Source: Siminovitchia sp047228825
Lineage (GTDB): Bacteria > Bacillota > Bacilli > Bacillales > Bacillaceae_C
Direction of reading: 5' to 3'
Length of the DNA: 64,000 nt
NCBI RefSeq assembly: GCF_047228825.1
Contig: NZ_JBFEGN010000004.1
Location: 45,347-109,346 of the forward strand
Part shown: positions 44,295-52,959 of the stretch, one piece after another
How the letters are laid out: the number at the start of each line of letters is the position of its first letter
Position numbering within the stretch: position 1 is the stretch's first letter
Position numbers and translations under genes: made by a program
Notes under the pieces: model-generated
Seen by the model: the letters and a program-made list of their open reading frames with translations, nothing else
What the model was told of the DNA's origin: nothing
Database searches by the model: none

Positions 44295-45461
44295 TTGTCT
44301 GTTCAATCTCACCATGCCTTCGAAGTATTTGAAAACGTTTACGATAAGAGAGATTCAGAGGCCAATAAATGGAAGGAAAATGGCGGAAAAGTAGTTGGCT
44401 GCTTAGGAAGTGACGTTCCTGAAGAATTATTAATCGCTTTTGGTTTTCTGCCTGTCCGTATATTTGGCAACCCTAATGCAACATCTGCATTGGCGGATGT
44501 TTATCTTGAAAATGGTTTTGATCCATTAATCCGTGCTCAGTTTACCAGGATTATTGATGGCTCTTATCAATATTTAGACCGTCTTATTATTTCCAACTCA
44601 TCGGATGCTGTTATCCGAGTCTTTTATTATTTAAGAGCCTTAAGCCAAACGGAGAATGAATTACATGTACCCGAGTTATACTTTTTTGACTTTTTACATA
44701 CTCGTTTTAGAATATCTGCGCTCTACAATCGACATAGAACGGAGGAATTAATAAGTGAGCTGGAGAACTGGTCGGGACGTTCCTTAAATGAAAGTGACCT
44801 TAGGAGATCTATCAATGTATGTAATGAAAATAGAAAACTGCTGCAAAAGCTTTCGACTTTTCGTCATGCTGAAAATGTCCGTGTTTCAGGTGCCCAGGCT
44901 TTAAAAATAATTGGTTCTTCCATGTTGATGGAAAAGGAAAAGCATAATGAACTGCTTAGCAGCTTATTAGAACGAGTGGACGATATGCCCATGCTCCAGG
45001 GTATCAAAATTTTTGTTACAGGAAGTATGCAAGACCACTCCGAGTTTTACGAACTGGTTGAATCTTGTGGAGCAGTGATTGTAGGGGAAGACCATGATTT
45101 TGGGTTAAGACACTATATCGGGGAAGTAGATACAAGTGTTGATTTAATTGATGGAATTGTTGATCGTTATCATTTGCGATACTTGCCCTCCAGTCAATCA
45201 ACAGTAACAGAACGGGTGAAGTCGTTAATTGAAAATGTAAAAGCTGTCGGTTCCGAAGGTGTCATCTTTTTTATTCACCAAGCGGATGATGCTCCTTCCT
45301 GGGATTATCCCGAACAGATGAAAGCATTGAGAGAATTAGGAATCCCCTCCCTCTTAATTGACCGGCAATCTTACTTGTTAAAAGAGAAAGAACATGTACG
45401 CCGGAAAATCACTGAATTTATTAATTTCATTCAACATAGGGAATCTGTTTTAGAAAAATAA
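44295..45461 (+). CDS. 2-hydroxyacyl-CoA dehydratase / benzoyl-CoA reductase family subunit lacking Fe-S cysteines
   Basis: A 388-residue protein of the HgdB/BcrC family. GCLGSDVPEELLIAFGFLPV opens the domain (residues 35-54) and GVIFFIHQADDAPSWDYPEQ lies near the end. The family binds a [4Fe-4S] cluster through three Cys; at the expected TCD motif this protein reads NSSD (Ser 103), and near residue 329 the expected FC is QA. The three Cys it does have (36, 176, 258) are elsewhere. Start TTG 44295 follows AGGAGGAGG. Forms an operon with the next two genes. It may be a structural or non-redox partner subunit. Confidence 0.82.
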   Translation: MSVQSHHAFEVFENVYDKRDSEANKWKENGGKVVGCLGSDVPEELLIAFGFLPVRIFGNPNATSALADVYLENGFDPLIRAQFTRIIDGSYQYLDRLIISNSSDAVIRVFYYLRALSQTENELHVPELYFFDFLHTRFRISALYNRHRTEELISELENWSGRSLNESDLRRSINVCNENRKLLQKLSTFRHAENVRVSGAQALKIIGSSMLMEKEKHNELLSSLLERVDDMPMLQGIKIFVTGSMQDHSEFYELVESCGAVIVGEDHDFGLRHYIGEVDTSVDLIDGIVDRYHLRYLPSSQSTVTERVKSLIENVKAVGSEGVIFFIHQADDAPSWDYPEQMKALRELGIPSLLIDRQSYLLKEKEHVRRKITEFINFIQHRESVLEK

Positions 45462-45485
45462 ATGAAAAGTAAAGAGGTGCTTAAT

Positions 45486-46811
45486 ATGGGGGAAAAAAGC
45501 GATACAATGCTGGCAAATAAAAGAATGCAAGCAAAAGGTAAAGCCAGTGTAAAACGATTAGAAACCACTAAAAAAGCCACAGCTTTTCAGCGCAAATGGT
45601 TTCAAGGGCTGAGGGAACGGGTTGAAAAAGGAGAACCATTGGCATTTGTAAATGCTGATGTCCCGCAAGAGATATTTCGGGCAATGGATATTCCGTATAT
45701 CGTGAATCAATGGTGGTCATCACTGTGTTCAGCAAAGCAGATGTCTTCTTACTATCTTGGTCTAATTAATGATAATGGGTATCGTAAAGATCTTTGTCGA
45801 TATTGTTCCCTATCCTTGGCATCGGCGTTTGACCCGGAACCCGAAAATGGGCCATGGGGAGGACTTCCTAAGCCAACTGTTGCAGTAACACGGCTTACTT
45901 GTGATTCTCAGGCAAAAATTTTTGAGCTTTGGTCCAGAAAATTTGGAGTCCCGTTTTACCCATTAGAAAATACAGTCCCCAGAGCCATTCCCGACAATTG
46001 GTGGCAAAAAGCTCCAAGGCAATGGGAGGACTTGTTTGAACCTCATCGTTTGGACTTTATGGTTGAAGATTTTAAAGGGCTGATCCGTTTTCTGGAAACA
46101 CACACAGGAAAAGTGTTTAGTGAAACAAAATTCAAAGAAATCATGAATCTGGTCAATCAGCAAGCTTATTATAATCAATTAACCCGTGATTTAATTGCAC
46201 AAACAAGCCCTTCCCCGGTGAGCATTTCCGACATCGTTCCAGCCGTAATGGTACCGCAGTGGCAAAGGGGGACTCAGTGGGCAGTAGACATAGCCCGCTC
46301 ACTTTACGAAGAAGTCAAGGACCTTGTAACCTGCGGAGAAGCTGTTTGCCAAAATGAAAATGTCAGGCTCATGTGGCTCGGCAGGGGGCTTTGGTTCAAT
46401 TTAGGTTTCTATCAACATTTTGAAAGAAAATATGGCGCAGTTTTTCTTTGGTCCATTTATCTCGGATTGGCTGCCGATGCTTATGCCAGATATGGAGAAG
46501 ATCCGCTTCGAACCCTTACAAGCAGATTTGTAGGGATGGAAGATATGCTGCATATGCCGCCTTGGAACAGTGACTGGTACATCAAAGAAGCGAAGAAAAA
46601 TAAGATTGATGGTGTTGTTCATCTCATATCTGACAGTTGTACCCAGTCCGCTGGCGGGACTTATTTTATTAAGAAAGCATTTGAAAAAGCTGGTATCCCA
46701 CTTTTACAGCTGCACGCTGATCCTGTTGATGCAAGGGGATGGGATGAATCGGCAATGATTTCAAAACTTGATGAATTTATTACAGACAGAATCGGAGTGA
46801 AGCCGTTATGA
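45486..46811 (+). CDS. 2-hydroxyacyl-CoA dehydratase / benzoyl-CoA reductase family subunit with Fe-S cysteines
   Basis: A 441-residue HgdA/BcrB-like protein. NADVPQEIFRAMDIPY (56-71) opens the domain. Candidate cluster ligands are Cys 104 or 107 (KDLCRYCSL), Cys 139 (TRLTCDSQ) and Cys 385 (SDSCTQSAGG), all in family positions. Cys 81, 283 and 288 are extra. Known relatives need an ATP-driven activator (HgdC/FldI/HadI type) to inject an electron; no such gene is seen in the window. ATG 45486 follows AGAGGTG. Followed by a CoA-transferase with an ATGA overlap. Confidence 0.85.
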   Translation: MGEKSDTMLANKRMQAKGKASVKRLETTKKATAFQRKWFQGLRERVEKGEPLAFVNADVPQEIFRAMDIPYIVNQWWSSLCSAKQMSSYYLGLINDNGYRKDLCRYCSLSLASAFDPEPENGPWGGLPKPTVAVTRLTCDSQAKIFELWSRKFGVPFYPLENTVPRAIPDNWWQKAPRQWEDLFEPHRLDFMVEDFKGLIRFLETHTGKVFSETKFKEIMNLVNQQAYYNQLTRDLIAQTSPSPVSISDIVPAVMVPQWQRGTQWAVDIARSLYEEVKDLVTCGEAVCQNENVRLMWLGRGLWFNLGFYQHFERKYGAVFLWSIYLGLAADAYARYGEDPLRTLTSRFVGMEDMLHMPPWNSDWYIKEAKKNKIDGVVHLISDSCTQSAGGTYFIKKAFEKAGIPLLQLHADPVDARGWDESAMISKLDEFITDRIGVKPL

Positions 46812-48025
46812 ATAAAGGGCCCCTTGATGGCGTTATGGTATTGGACTTTACTCAGTTTGAAGCAGGTACTGTATGTACGCAGACGCTTGCTTGGCTGGGC
46901 GCAACGGTTATTAAACTGGAGAAGCCTGAAATTGGTGAGCAGGGAAGACGTTCTTCTGCCGATAAGCCGGGACAGGACTCCTATGGTTTTATCATATTAA
47001 ATTCAAACAAAAAGTCAGTGACGGTGGATGTAAAGAAACCCGAAGGAAGAGAATTAATTTATCGAATGGTAGAAAAAGCGGATGTTTTTGTTGAAAATTT
47101 TTCACCAGGCGTTATTGAACGGCTTGGATTTGATTATGAAAAACTCAAAGATATAAATCCCGGGATTATTTATGCCCAAATCAAAGGATTTGGAAGTGAT
47201 GGCCCATATGCTGAATTTCCGGCTTTTGATGCGATAGGGCAAGCAGTGGGAGTAGTAATGAGTATTACTGGTGAAAAGGACGGCCCTCCCATGCATGCGG
47301 GGACCAACTTGGCAGACAGCGGAACAGGTTATCATTGTGCAATCGGTATTTTGGCCGCTCTATATGAAAAAGAAATCACGGGGAAAGGACAAAAAGTCGA
47401 AGTGGCCATGCAAGATGTCATGATTAACTTCAGCCGTTCGGCTTGGGGAAGACAGTTAATGACAGGTAAAGATGCGCCACGGGTCGGAAATGAAATGCCG
47501 ATGGCTCCGGTTGCTCCATGTAATGTATATCCTTGTAAGCCTGGCGGTCCAAATGACTATGTATTTATATATACTTCCCGCATGCCAACAAGTCCTCAAT
47601 GGAAAAGATTGCTGCAGGTGATTGGCCGTACAGATCTTGAGGACGATCAGCGGTTTGCGACGCCTGAATCCAGATATGAGCACCGTGAAATCATCGATGA
47701 AATCATATCTGAATGGACGAAAAAAAGAACGAAAAATGAAGCAATGGAAATGTTGGGAAGAGCGCAAGTGCCTGCAGGAGCAGTATTATCCACGACTGAC
47801 GTTACAAATGACCCTTATTTGAATAAACGAGGAACAGTCGTTACGATAAAGCATCCGCAAAGAGGGGAAATGAAAATACCTGGCAATTCTATCAGACTTT
47901 CAAATTCTACTGTTTCAATTCAGCCTGCTCCTCTTCTCGGGGAGCATAACGATGAGGTATATAGAGGTTTGTTTGAACTATCGCAAAAAGAGTTGGAGGA
48001 GTTGGAACAGAAAGGAGTGATATAA
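46808..48025 (+). CDS. Class III (CaiB/BaiF, formyl-CoA transferase family) CoA-transferase
   Basis: A 405-residue protein. VMVLDFTQFEAGTVCTQTLA at the start, GADVFVENFSPGVIERLG-like text near residue 95 and GQKVEVAMQDVMINF with the probable catalytic Asp are class III transferase features. It moves CoA between carboxylates. Overlap with the dehydratase-like subunit resembles the fldA-fldBC and hadA-hadBC pairing in clostridia, where the transferase makes the 2-hydroxyacyl-CoA substrate. The substrate here is unknown. Confidence 0.87.
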   Translation: MNKGPLDGVMVLDFTQFEAGTVCTQTLAWLGATVIKLEKPEIGEQGRRSSADKPGQDSYGFIILNSNKKSVTVDVKKPEGRELIYRMVEKADVFVENFSPGVIERLGFDYEKLKDINPGIIYAQIKGFGSDGPYAEFPAFDAIGQAVGVVMSITGEKDGPPMHAGTNLADSGTGYHCAIGILAALYEKEITGKGQKVEVAMQDVMINFSRSAWGRQLMTGKDAPRVGNEMPMAPVAPCNVYPCKPGGPNDYVFIYTSRMPTSPQWKRLLQVIGRTDLEDDQRFATPESRYEHREIIDEIISEWTKKRTKNEAMEMLGRAQVPAGAVLSTTDVTNDPYLNKRGTVVTIKHPQRGEMKIPGNSIRLSNSTVSIQPAPLLGEHNDEVYRGLFELSQKELEELEQKGVI

Positions 48026-48073
48026 GGGAAACTCATATTCCATATTAGGAAAAATTTAAAAGGGGGATTTTTA

Positions 48074-49669
48074 ATGAAAATGAAATTCAAAACAGTATTC
48101 ATTTTTGCAACCATGCTGATGATGGTTCTCTCTGCATGCAGCAATAACTCAGGTTCAAACACAGCCTCCAACGGAGATGATTCTGGAGGTAAAACAAATG
48201 AGGAGGATAAATATGGCGGTGTGTTAAAGATTGGGGCGCTCACAACATTACAAAACCTGGGCCTGGCTTCAGAATTGCGCGCAGTGGATGACTTTTTTAT
48301 AAGTGAACCGGCACTGGAAAAGTTAGGACGGTTTGATGAGGACGGGAGTATGCAGCCGTTATTGGCGGAACAATGGGAAGAAGATCCTGAAAATGCAAAG
48401 ATCACCTTCAAATTGAGAAGCGGCATAAAATTCCATGACGGTACAGACTTAAATGCTGAGGCGGTTAAGTGGAATATTGAAGAATTCATGGAATCCGGCC
48501 GTTCTGAATTCAGTGACATCGAATCAGTGGAAATGCCGGACGAATACACAGTTGAAGTTAACTTAAAAGAATGGAACAGCAGTATGCTGGAGGCTATTTG
48601 CAACTTCCTCCCTATTTCTTCCCCAACTGCCTATAAAGAGAATGGCAGAGAATGGGCAATGGAAAATCCGGTCGGTACAGGTCCTTTTAAATTTGTCAGC
48701 TGGACGAAAAATAAATCGGTTAAATATGAAAAGTTTGATGATTACTGGCAAGAGGGAAAACCGTATTTGGATGGCATAGAATTCCACCTTTATGCCGATT
48801 CTACAACAGCGACCGCATCAATGCAGGCAAGAGAAATAGATGGATTTATCCAAGGTCCTTCTCTTTTGGCCAAGGATTTGGAAGAAGTTCCGGATATAAC
48901 CATTTTGACAAATGAAACAGGATTGGGAAGCCAAATGAAAGGGTTTCTCTTTAATAGTCTAGATAAAGATTCGCCATTCCATAACCCTCTTGTCCGGCAG
49001 GCTGCTTCTTTGTCAGTTGATAGACAAGCCATTGTCGACACTTTTATTTACGGGTATGGAATCGTTTCAAACCAGTGGGGAGCACCTGGCTCGAAATCCT
49101 ATAATGAAGCCCTGGACATTGATTATAATCCGGAAAAAGCAAAGGAATTACTAAAAGAAGCTGGTTATCCGAATGGTTTTGAAACCACATTTACATTAAG
49201 GAACGATCCGGGAGAAGTAGAAATAGGAACCGCCATTGCAGGATACTTGTCTGAAATAGGCATAAAAGCCGAATTAAATGTCATTGATTCCGGATTATGG
49301 CAAAAAATTACCCATGCTTCAGGTGAACAGTTTAAAGATCTTATTTTTCTGACTGGAAGATCCGATCCCGACTTGGCCATGTATATGCCAAGAAACTTCT
49401 CATCAAAAGGGGTTATTTATTCCCATGGCTTGGATATCCCGAAAGAAATTGATGAGATGTATCCTAAATTAAAGGCATCAACTGACGATAAAACGAAAAC
49501 GGAACTTTCACATGAGCTTCAACAGTTGGTTTATGAAAAATATGCGCTCGCTGTTCCTGTATATGTATCGGCCCAGCCGGTTCCAATATACAATTATGTT
49601 CATGATTCCGGAATAAACAAGGCGCATGGAAGTGAATGGACTCCTGAGGATACATGGTTAAAAAAGTAG
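48074..49669 (+). CDS. Oligopeptide/dipeptide-type ABC transporter binding lipoprotein (family 5)
   Basis: A 531-residue lipoprotein with lipobox MVLSACSNN (Cys near 22), Ser/Asn-rich linker, and family 5 features (LRSGIKFHDGTDLNAEAVKW; NPVGTGPFKFVSW; LVRQAASLSVDRQAIVDTF). It captures peptides or unrelated organic ligands outside the cell. AAGGGGG site before ATG 48074. It sits between the CoA-transferase and the permease genes, so its ligand is probably the substrate of the dehydratase-like system. Confidence 0.88.
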   Translation: MKMKFKTVFIFATMLMMVLSACSNNSGSNTASNGDDSGGKTNEEDKYGGVLKIGALTTLQNLGLASELRAVDDFFISEPALEKLGRFDEDGSMQPLLAEQWEEDPENAKITFKLRSGIKFHDGTDLNAEAVKWNIEEFMESGRSEFSDIESVEMPDEYTVEVNLKEWNSSMLEAICNFLPISSPTAYKENGREWAMENPVGTGPFKFVSWTKNKSVKYEKFDDYWQEGKPYLDGIEFHLYADSTTATASMQAREIDGFIQGPSLLAKDLEEVPDITILTNETGLGSQMKGFLFNSLDKDSPFHNPLVRQAASLSVDRQAIVDTFIYGYGIVSNQWGAPGSKSYNEALDIDYNPEKAKELLKEAGYPNGFETTFTLRNDPGEVEIGTAIAGYLSEIGIKAELNVIDSGLWQKITHASGEQFKDLIFLTGRSDPDLAMYMPRNFSSKGVIYSHGLDIPKEIDEMYPKLKASTDDKTKTELSHELQQLVYEKYALAVPVYVSAQPVPIYNYVHDSGINKAHGSEWTPEDTWLKK

Positions 49670-49693
49670 TGCACAAACCTTAATCATCCGTGT

Positions 49694-49729
49694 CGTTCCT
49701 TATAAAGAAAGCTTTCTGCATAAGGAGCG
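49694..49729 (+). other. Inverted repeat downstream of binding-protein gene
   Basis: CGTTCCTTAT and ATAAGGAGCG form a stem with one mismatch enclosing AAAGCTTT; no T run follows. Possibly an RNA stabiliser or partial terminator that keeps the binding-protein mRNA more abundant. Confidence 0.45.
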
Positions 49730-49823
49730 GCATATCAACCAAAAAAAATTTGATATAAGAACAAATATTTCACAGCAAGATTGTTCGTGTTTTACTTGTC
49801 TATCAGCTTTGAGGAGAAGAAAA

Positions 49824-50951
49824 ATGAAAAATAAGAACTTAACTCTGTTATGTGTTGGAGACATTATATTAGGGGACAATTCAGAAGCTTATTTTGAACA
49901 TGTTCATTCCGTATTGGCTGACGGAGATATCGTGATGGGCCAGCTGGAAGTACCTTATACGGATAGAGATGAGGAAGCCATAAAATTAGAACGCCATCCT
50001 GACAATCTATCTCCATTAGTTTCAGTAGGATTTGATGTTTTAACATTAGCGGGCAACCATATATCAGATGCGGGTGATGCCGGAATTGAAGACACGGTTA
50101 ATTGGCTGCGCGGCAACCATATTTGTACAGTGGGAGCAGGAATGAATTTGGCGGAAGCAAAACAACCTGCGATTGTTGAACGGGAAAAAACTAAAATAGG
50201 TATTTTAAAATACAATTGTGTTGGACCTTCAGAAACATGGGCTGCCTCTAATAAACCAGGGTGTGCTTATGTTAAAGTGTTAACTCATTATGAGCTGGAA
50301 CATGCAAATCCCGGCGGTCCTCCATCCATTTATACTTGGGCCGAACCACAATCACTTCATTCAATGATAAACGATATTAGGGAATTACGGACAAAATGTG
50401 ATGTTCTTATCGTTTCGCTTCATAAGGGACTGGTTCATCAGCCGGTTAAAATAGCTGAATACGAAAAGCAATTATCATATGCAGCCATAGATGCTGGAGC
50501 AGATTTAATTATTTCGGAACATGCGCATCTCCTCAAAGGAATTGAGATTTATAAAGGGAAAACCATTTTTCATGGTTTGTGCAACTTTGTTGCATATGTC
50601 CCAAGCTTATTCCCAAAATCGGATGAAGACAGTGACGCATGGTTAAATAAGAGAATGGAGCTGTTTGGATTTAAACCGGACCCTCAATATCCTACTTACC
50701 CATTTCATTCTGAAGCAATTTATACCATCATCGCTAAATGTATAGTGAGTGACGGCAGAATAACTCAGTCCAGTTTCATCCCCTGTATTGTTAATAAAGA
50801 GGGAAAACCTGTACCTGTTGAAAAAAGCAATGGCGGTCAAAGAGTTTTCGATTATATGAAGGATATTACACATAAAGCAGGACTTAATGCCAGCTTTAAG
50901 TGGGGCGCAGATGATGAAATCATCATCTTTGAATCCATTCATAATGATTAA
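49824..50951 (+). CDS. CapA-family (PGA_cap) metallophosphatase-fold protein
   Basis: A 375-residue protein without a signal peptide. Metal-centre motifs are GDIILGD (Asp 13), GQLEVPY (Glu 42), LAGNHISDAGDAG (Asn 78, His 79) and LIISEHAHLLKG, with SLHKGLVHQP in between. CapA proteins act in poly-gamma-glutamate handling, but this one is cytoplasmic and lies inside an ABC transporter operon, so an amide or ester hydrolase role on an imported conjugate is possible. ATG 49824 follows GAGGAG. Function not established. Confidence 0.8.
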   Translation: MKNKNLTLLCVGDIILGDNSEAYFEHVHSVLADGDIVMGQLEVPYTDRDEEAIKLERHPDNLSPLVSVGFDVLTLAGNHISDAGDAGIEDTVNWLRGNHICTVGAGMNLAEAKQPAIVEREKTKIGILKYNCVGPSETWAASNKPGCAYVKVLTHYELEHANPGGPPSIYTWAEPQSLHSMINDIRELRTKCDVLIVSLHKGLVHQPVKIAEYEKQLSYAAIDAGADLIISEHAHLLKGIEIYKGKTIFHGLCNFVAYVPSLFPKSDEDSDAWLNKRMELFGFKPDPQYPTYPFHSEAIYTIIAKCIVSDGRITQSSFIPCIVNKEGKPVPVEKSNGGQRVFDYMKDITHKAGLNASFKWGADDEIIIFESIHND

Positions 50952-51056
50952 TCGAAAGAGCATGAACTTATTTTGAAAGTGAAAAAGTACTTGTTTTCTT
51001 AAATGATGAATGTATTAGCAAAATATAAATGCAAAAGTGAAAAAGGAGTCATTCAT

Positions 51057-52001
51057 ATGGTGCAGTTTATATTACAAAGGACAATTCAAACTATTTTTGT
51101 ACTTTTCCTGTTAAGCATGCTCTGCTTTTTTATTTTACACCTCATACCCGGGGATCCGGTTCTTTCCATACTGGGGGAAGAAGCAACACAAGAGGAGATT
51201 GAAAAATTAAGAGAAGAATTGGGGCTGAACCGTCCTGTAATTGTTCAGTATTTTTATTGGCTGGGCGGAGTTTTACAAGGAGATTTAGGTACTTCCATTA
51301 TATATAGAGAAAGTGTTTCGTCCTTAATTGCCTCTCATATACAACCAACTATACATATTGGCATTATTGCCTTTATCACAAGTGTGGTTGTAGGTGTTCC
51401 CATGGGGGTCATTGCGGCTGTTAAGCGGGGAGGTTGGGTTGACAGTTTTATCACAACAACAGCCAACCTTGGCATGGCTGCCCCGCACTTTTGGCTTGCA
51501 ATACTAGGAATTTACTTGTTTAGCTTGAAGCTAGGCTGGCTGCCTGTTCAAGGATATACTTCATTGTTTGATAACTTTTGGTTAAATACAAAACAAGTCA
51601 TCATGCCCTCATTGGTATTGGGATTTTCTACTATGGCCATCTTGGCGCGCCAGGCAAGATCCAGCATGCTTGAAGTAATCAATCAGGATTATATCAGAAC
51701 AGCCCGTTCCAAAGGAATGAAAAAAAATAATATCATCAGGAAACATGCCCTTAAAAACGCAATGATACCTGTAATTACATTGAGCGGCCTCATGCTTCCC
51801 AATGTTGTCGGCGGTTCAATTGTAATAGAAAAGGTTTTTAATATTAATGGAATGGGCCGGCTCATGCTGGATTCGGTATTTGATCAAGATGTGGTTGTCG
51901 TACAGGGATGTCTAATTATCATTGCAGTGGCTGTTTCTTTAGCAAACTTACTCGTTGATATATCTTATGGCTTTTTCGATCCGCGTATACGCTATAAGTG
52001 A
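51057..52001 (+). CDS. ABC transporter permease, DppB/OppB family
   Basis: A 315-residue permease with six membrane segments, the first-loop HLIPGDPVLSILGEEAT, the ATPase-contact loop NQDYIRTARSKGMKKNNIIR and the C-terminal DISYGFFDPRIRY. ATG 51057 follows AAAGGAG; an upstream ATG at 51003 has no clear site. Confidence 0.92.
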   Translation: MVQFILQRTIQTIFVLFLLSMLCFFILHLIPGDPVLSILGEEATQEEIEKLREELGLNRPVIVQYFYWLGGVLQGDLGTSIIYRESVSSLIASHIQPTIHIGIIAFITSVVVGVPMGVIAAVKRGGWVDSFITTTANLGMAAPHFWLAILGIYLFSLKLGWLPVQGYTSLFDNFWLNTKQVIMPSLVLGFSTMAILARQARSSMLEVINQDYIRTARSKGMKKNNIIRKHALKNAMIPVITLSGLMLPNVVGGSIVIEKVFNINGMGRLMLDSVFDQDVVVVQGCLIIIAVAVSLANLLVDISYGFFDPRIRYK

Positions 52002-52013
52002 GGAGAGGTTTAA

Positions 52014-52910
52014 ATGACAACGGAGACAGTAAGAACAGTAAACAATATGGAATTGCCCTCAAAAAATCATGAATTACGCCGGTTTTTTAGAGTGTTTTTA
52101 AGCCGAAAAATTGTAATTATTTATGGAATGATCATCTTGGCAATGTTTATCATGGCTTTGTTCGCAGAGTTCATAGCCCCCTACGACCCTTATCAGCAAA
52201 ATTTATCAAAAGCTCTTCAAAAGCCTTCGATGGAACATTGGCTGGGCACGGATGGTTTAGGCCGCGATGTCTTGAGCCGTATTATTTATGGCGCACGCAT
52301 ATCATTAATTGTCGGATGTGTTTCTGTATTGGGAGCAGCGCTGATAGGGATATTATTAGGCTTAATATCCGGCTATTTTGGCGGGTTTTTAGATCTCGTT
52401 ATTTCAAGAATAATTGATGCACTGCTTTCATTTCCTTCTCTTGTTTTGGCTCTTGCTATTGGAGTTGCATTGGGCTCGGGAATGTGGACCGTCATCATTG
52501 CTTTAATATTCGGTTTACTGCCTTCATTTACCAGGGTCATGAGGGGACAGGTTCTGTCTGTTAAAGAATCCGACTATATTAAGGCAGCAGAAGTAATAGG
52601 CTCCAATAATTTCAGAATCTTAATGAAACATGTGCTCCCGAACTGTATATCTCCCATCATTGTACTTATTTCTCTCAACATGGGAATAGCTATTCTGTCA
52701 GAGGCTACTTTGAGCTTTTTAGGGGTAGGTATTACAGCACCCGAAGCTGCTTGGGGTGCTATGGTAAGTGAAGGGCAACGATATTTATTAAGAAACCCGA
52801 TTCTTTCATTCGCACCGGGTTTATGTATCATGTTGGTTGTTTTGGCATTTAATATGGTTGGAGATGCCCTGAGAGATGCTCTTGATCCGAAATTAAGAGG
52901 AACGATCTAA
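52014..52910 (+). CDS. ABC transporter permease, DppC/OppC family
   Basis: A 298-residue permease with an N-terminal cytoplasmic stretch, HWLGTDGLGRDVLSRIIYGA, the loop ESDYIKAAEVIGSNNFRILM and SEATLSFLGVGITAPEAAWG. It partners DppB. AGGAGAGG site, 12 bp after the previous gene. Confidence 0.92.
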   Translation: MTTETVRTVNNMELPSKNHELRRFFRVFLSRKIVIIYGMIILAMFIMALFAEFIAPYDPYQQNLSKALQKPSMEHWLGTDGLGRDVLSRIIYGARISLIVGCVSVLGAALIGILLGLISGYFGGFLDLVISRIIDALLSFPSLVLALAIGVALGSGMWTVIIALIFGLLPSFTRVMRGQVLSVKESDYIKAAEVIGSNNFRILMKHVLPNCISPIIVLISLNMGIAILSEATLSFLGVGITAPEAAWGAMVSEGQRYLLRNPILSFAPGLCIMLVVLAFNMVGDALRDALDPKLRGTI

Positions 52911-52959
52911 AGAAATTTTGAATAACATTTTGGTCACTGAGCAGAGGAGGTTTTTAAAT

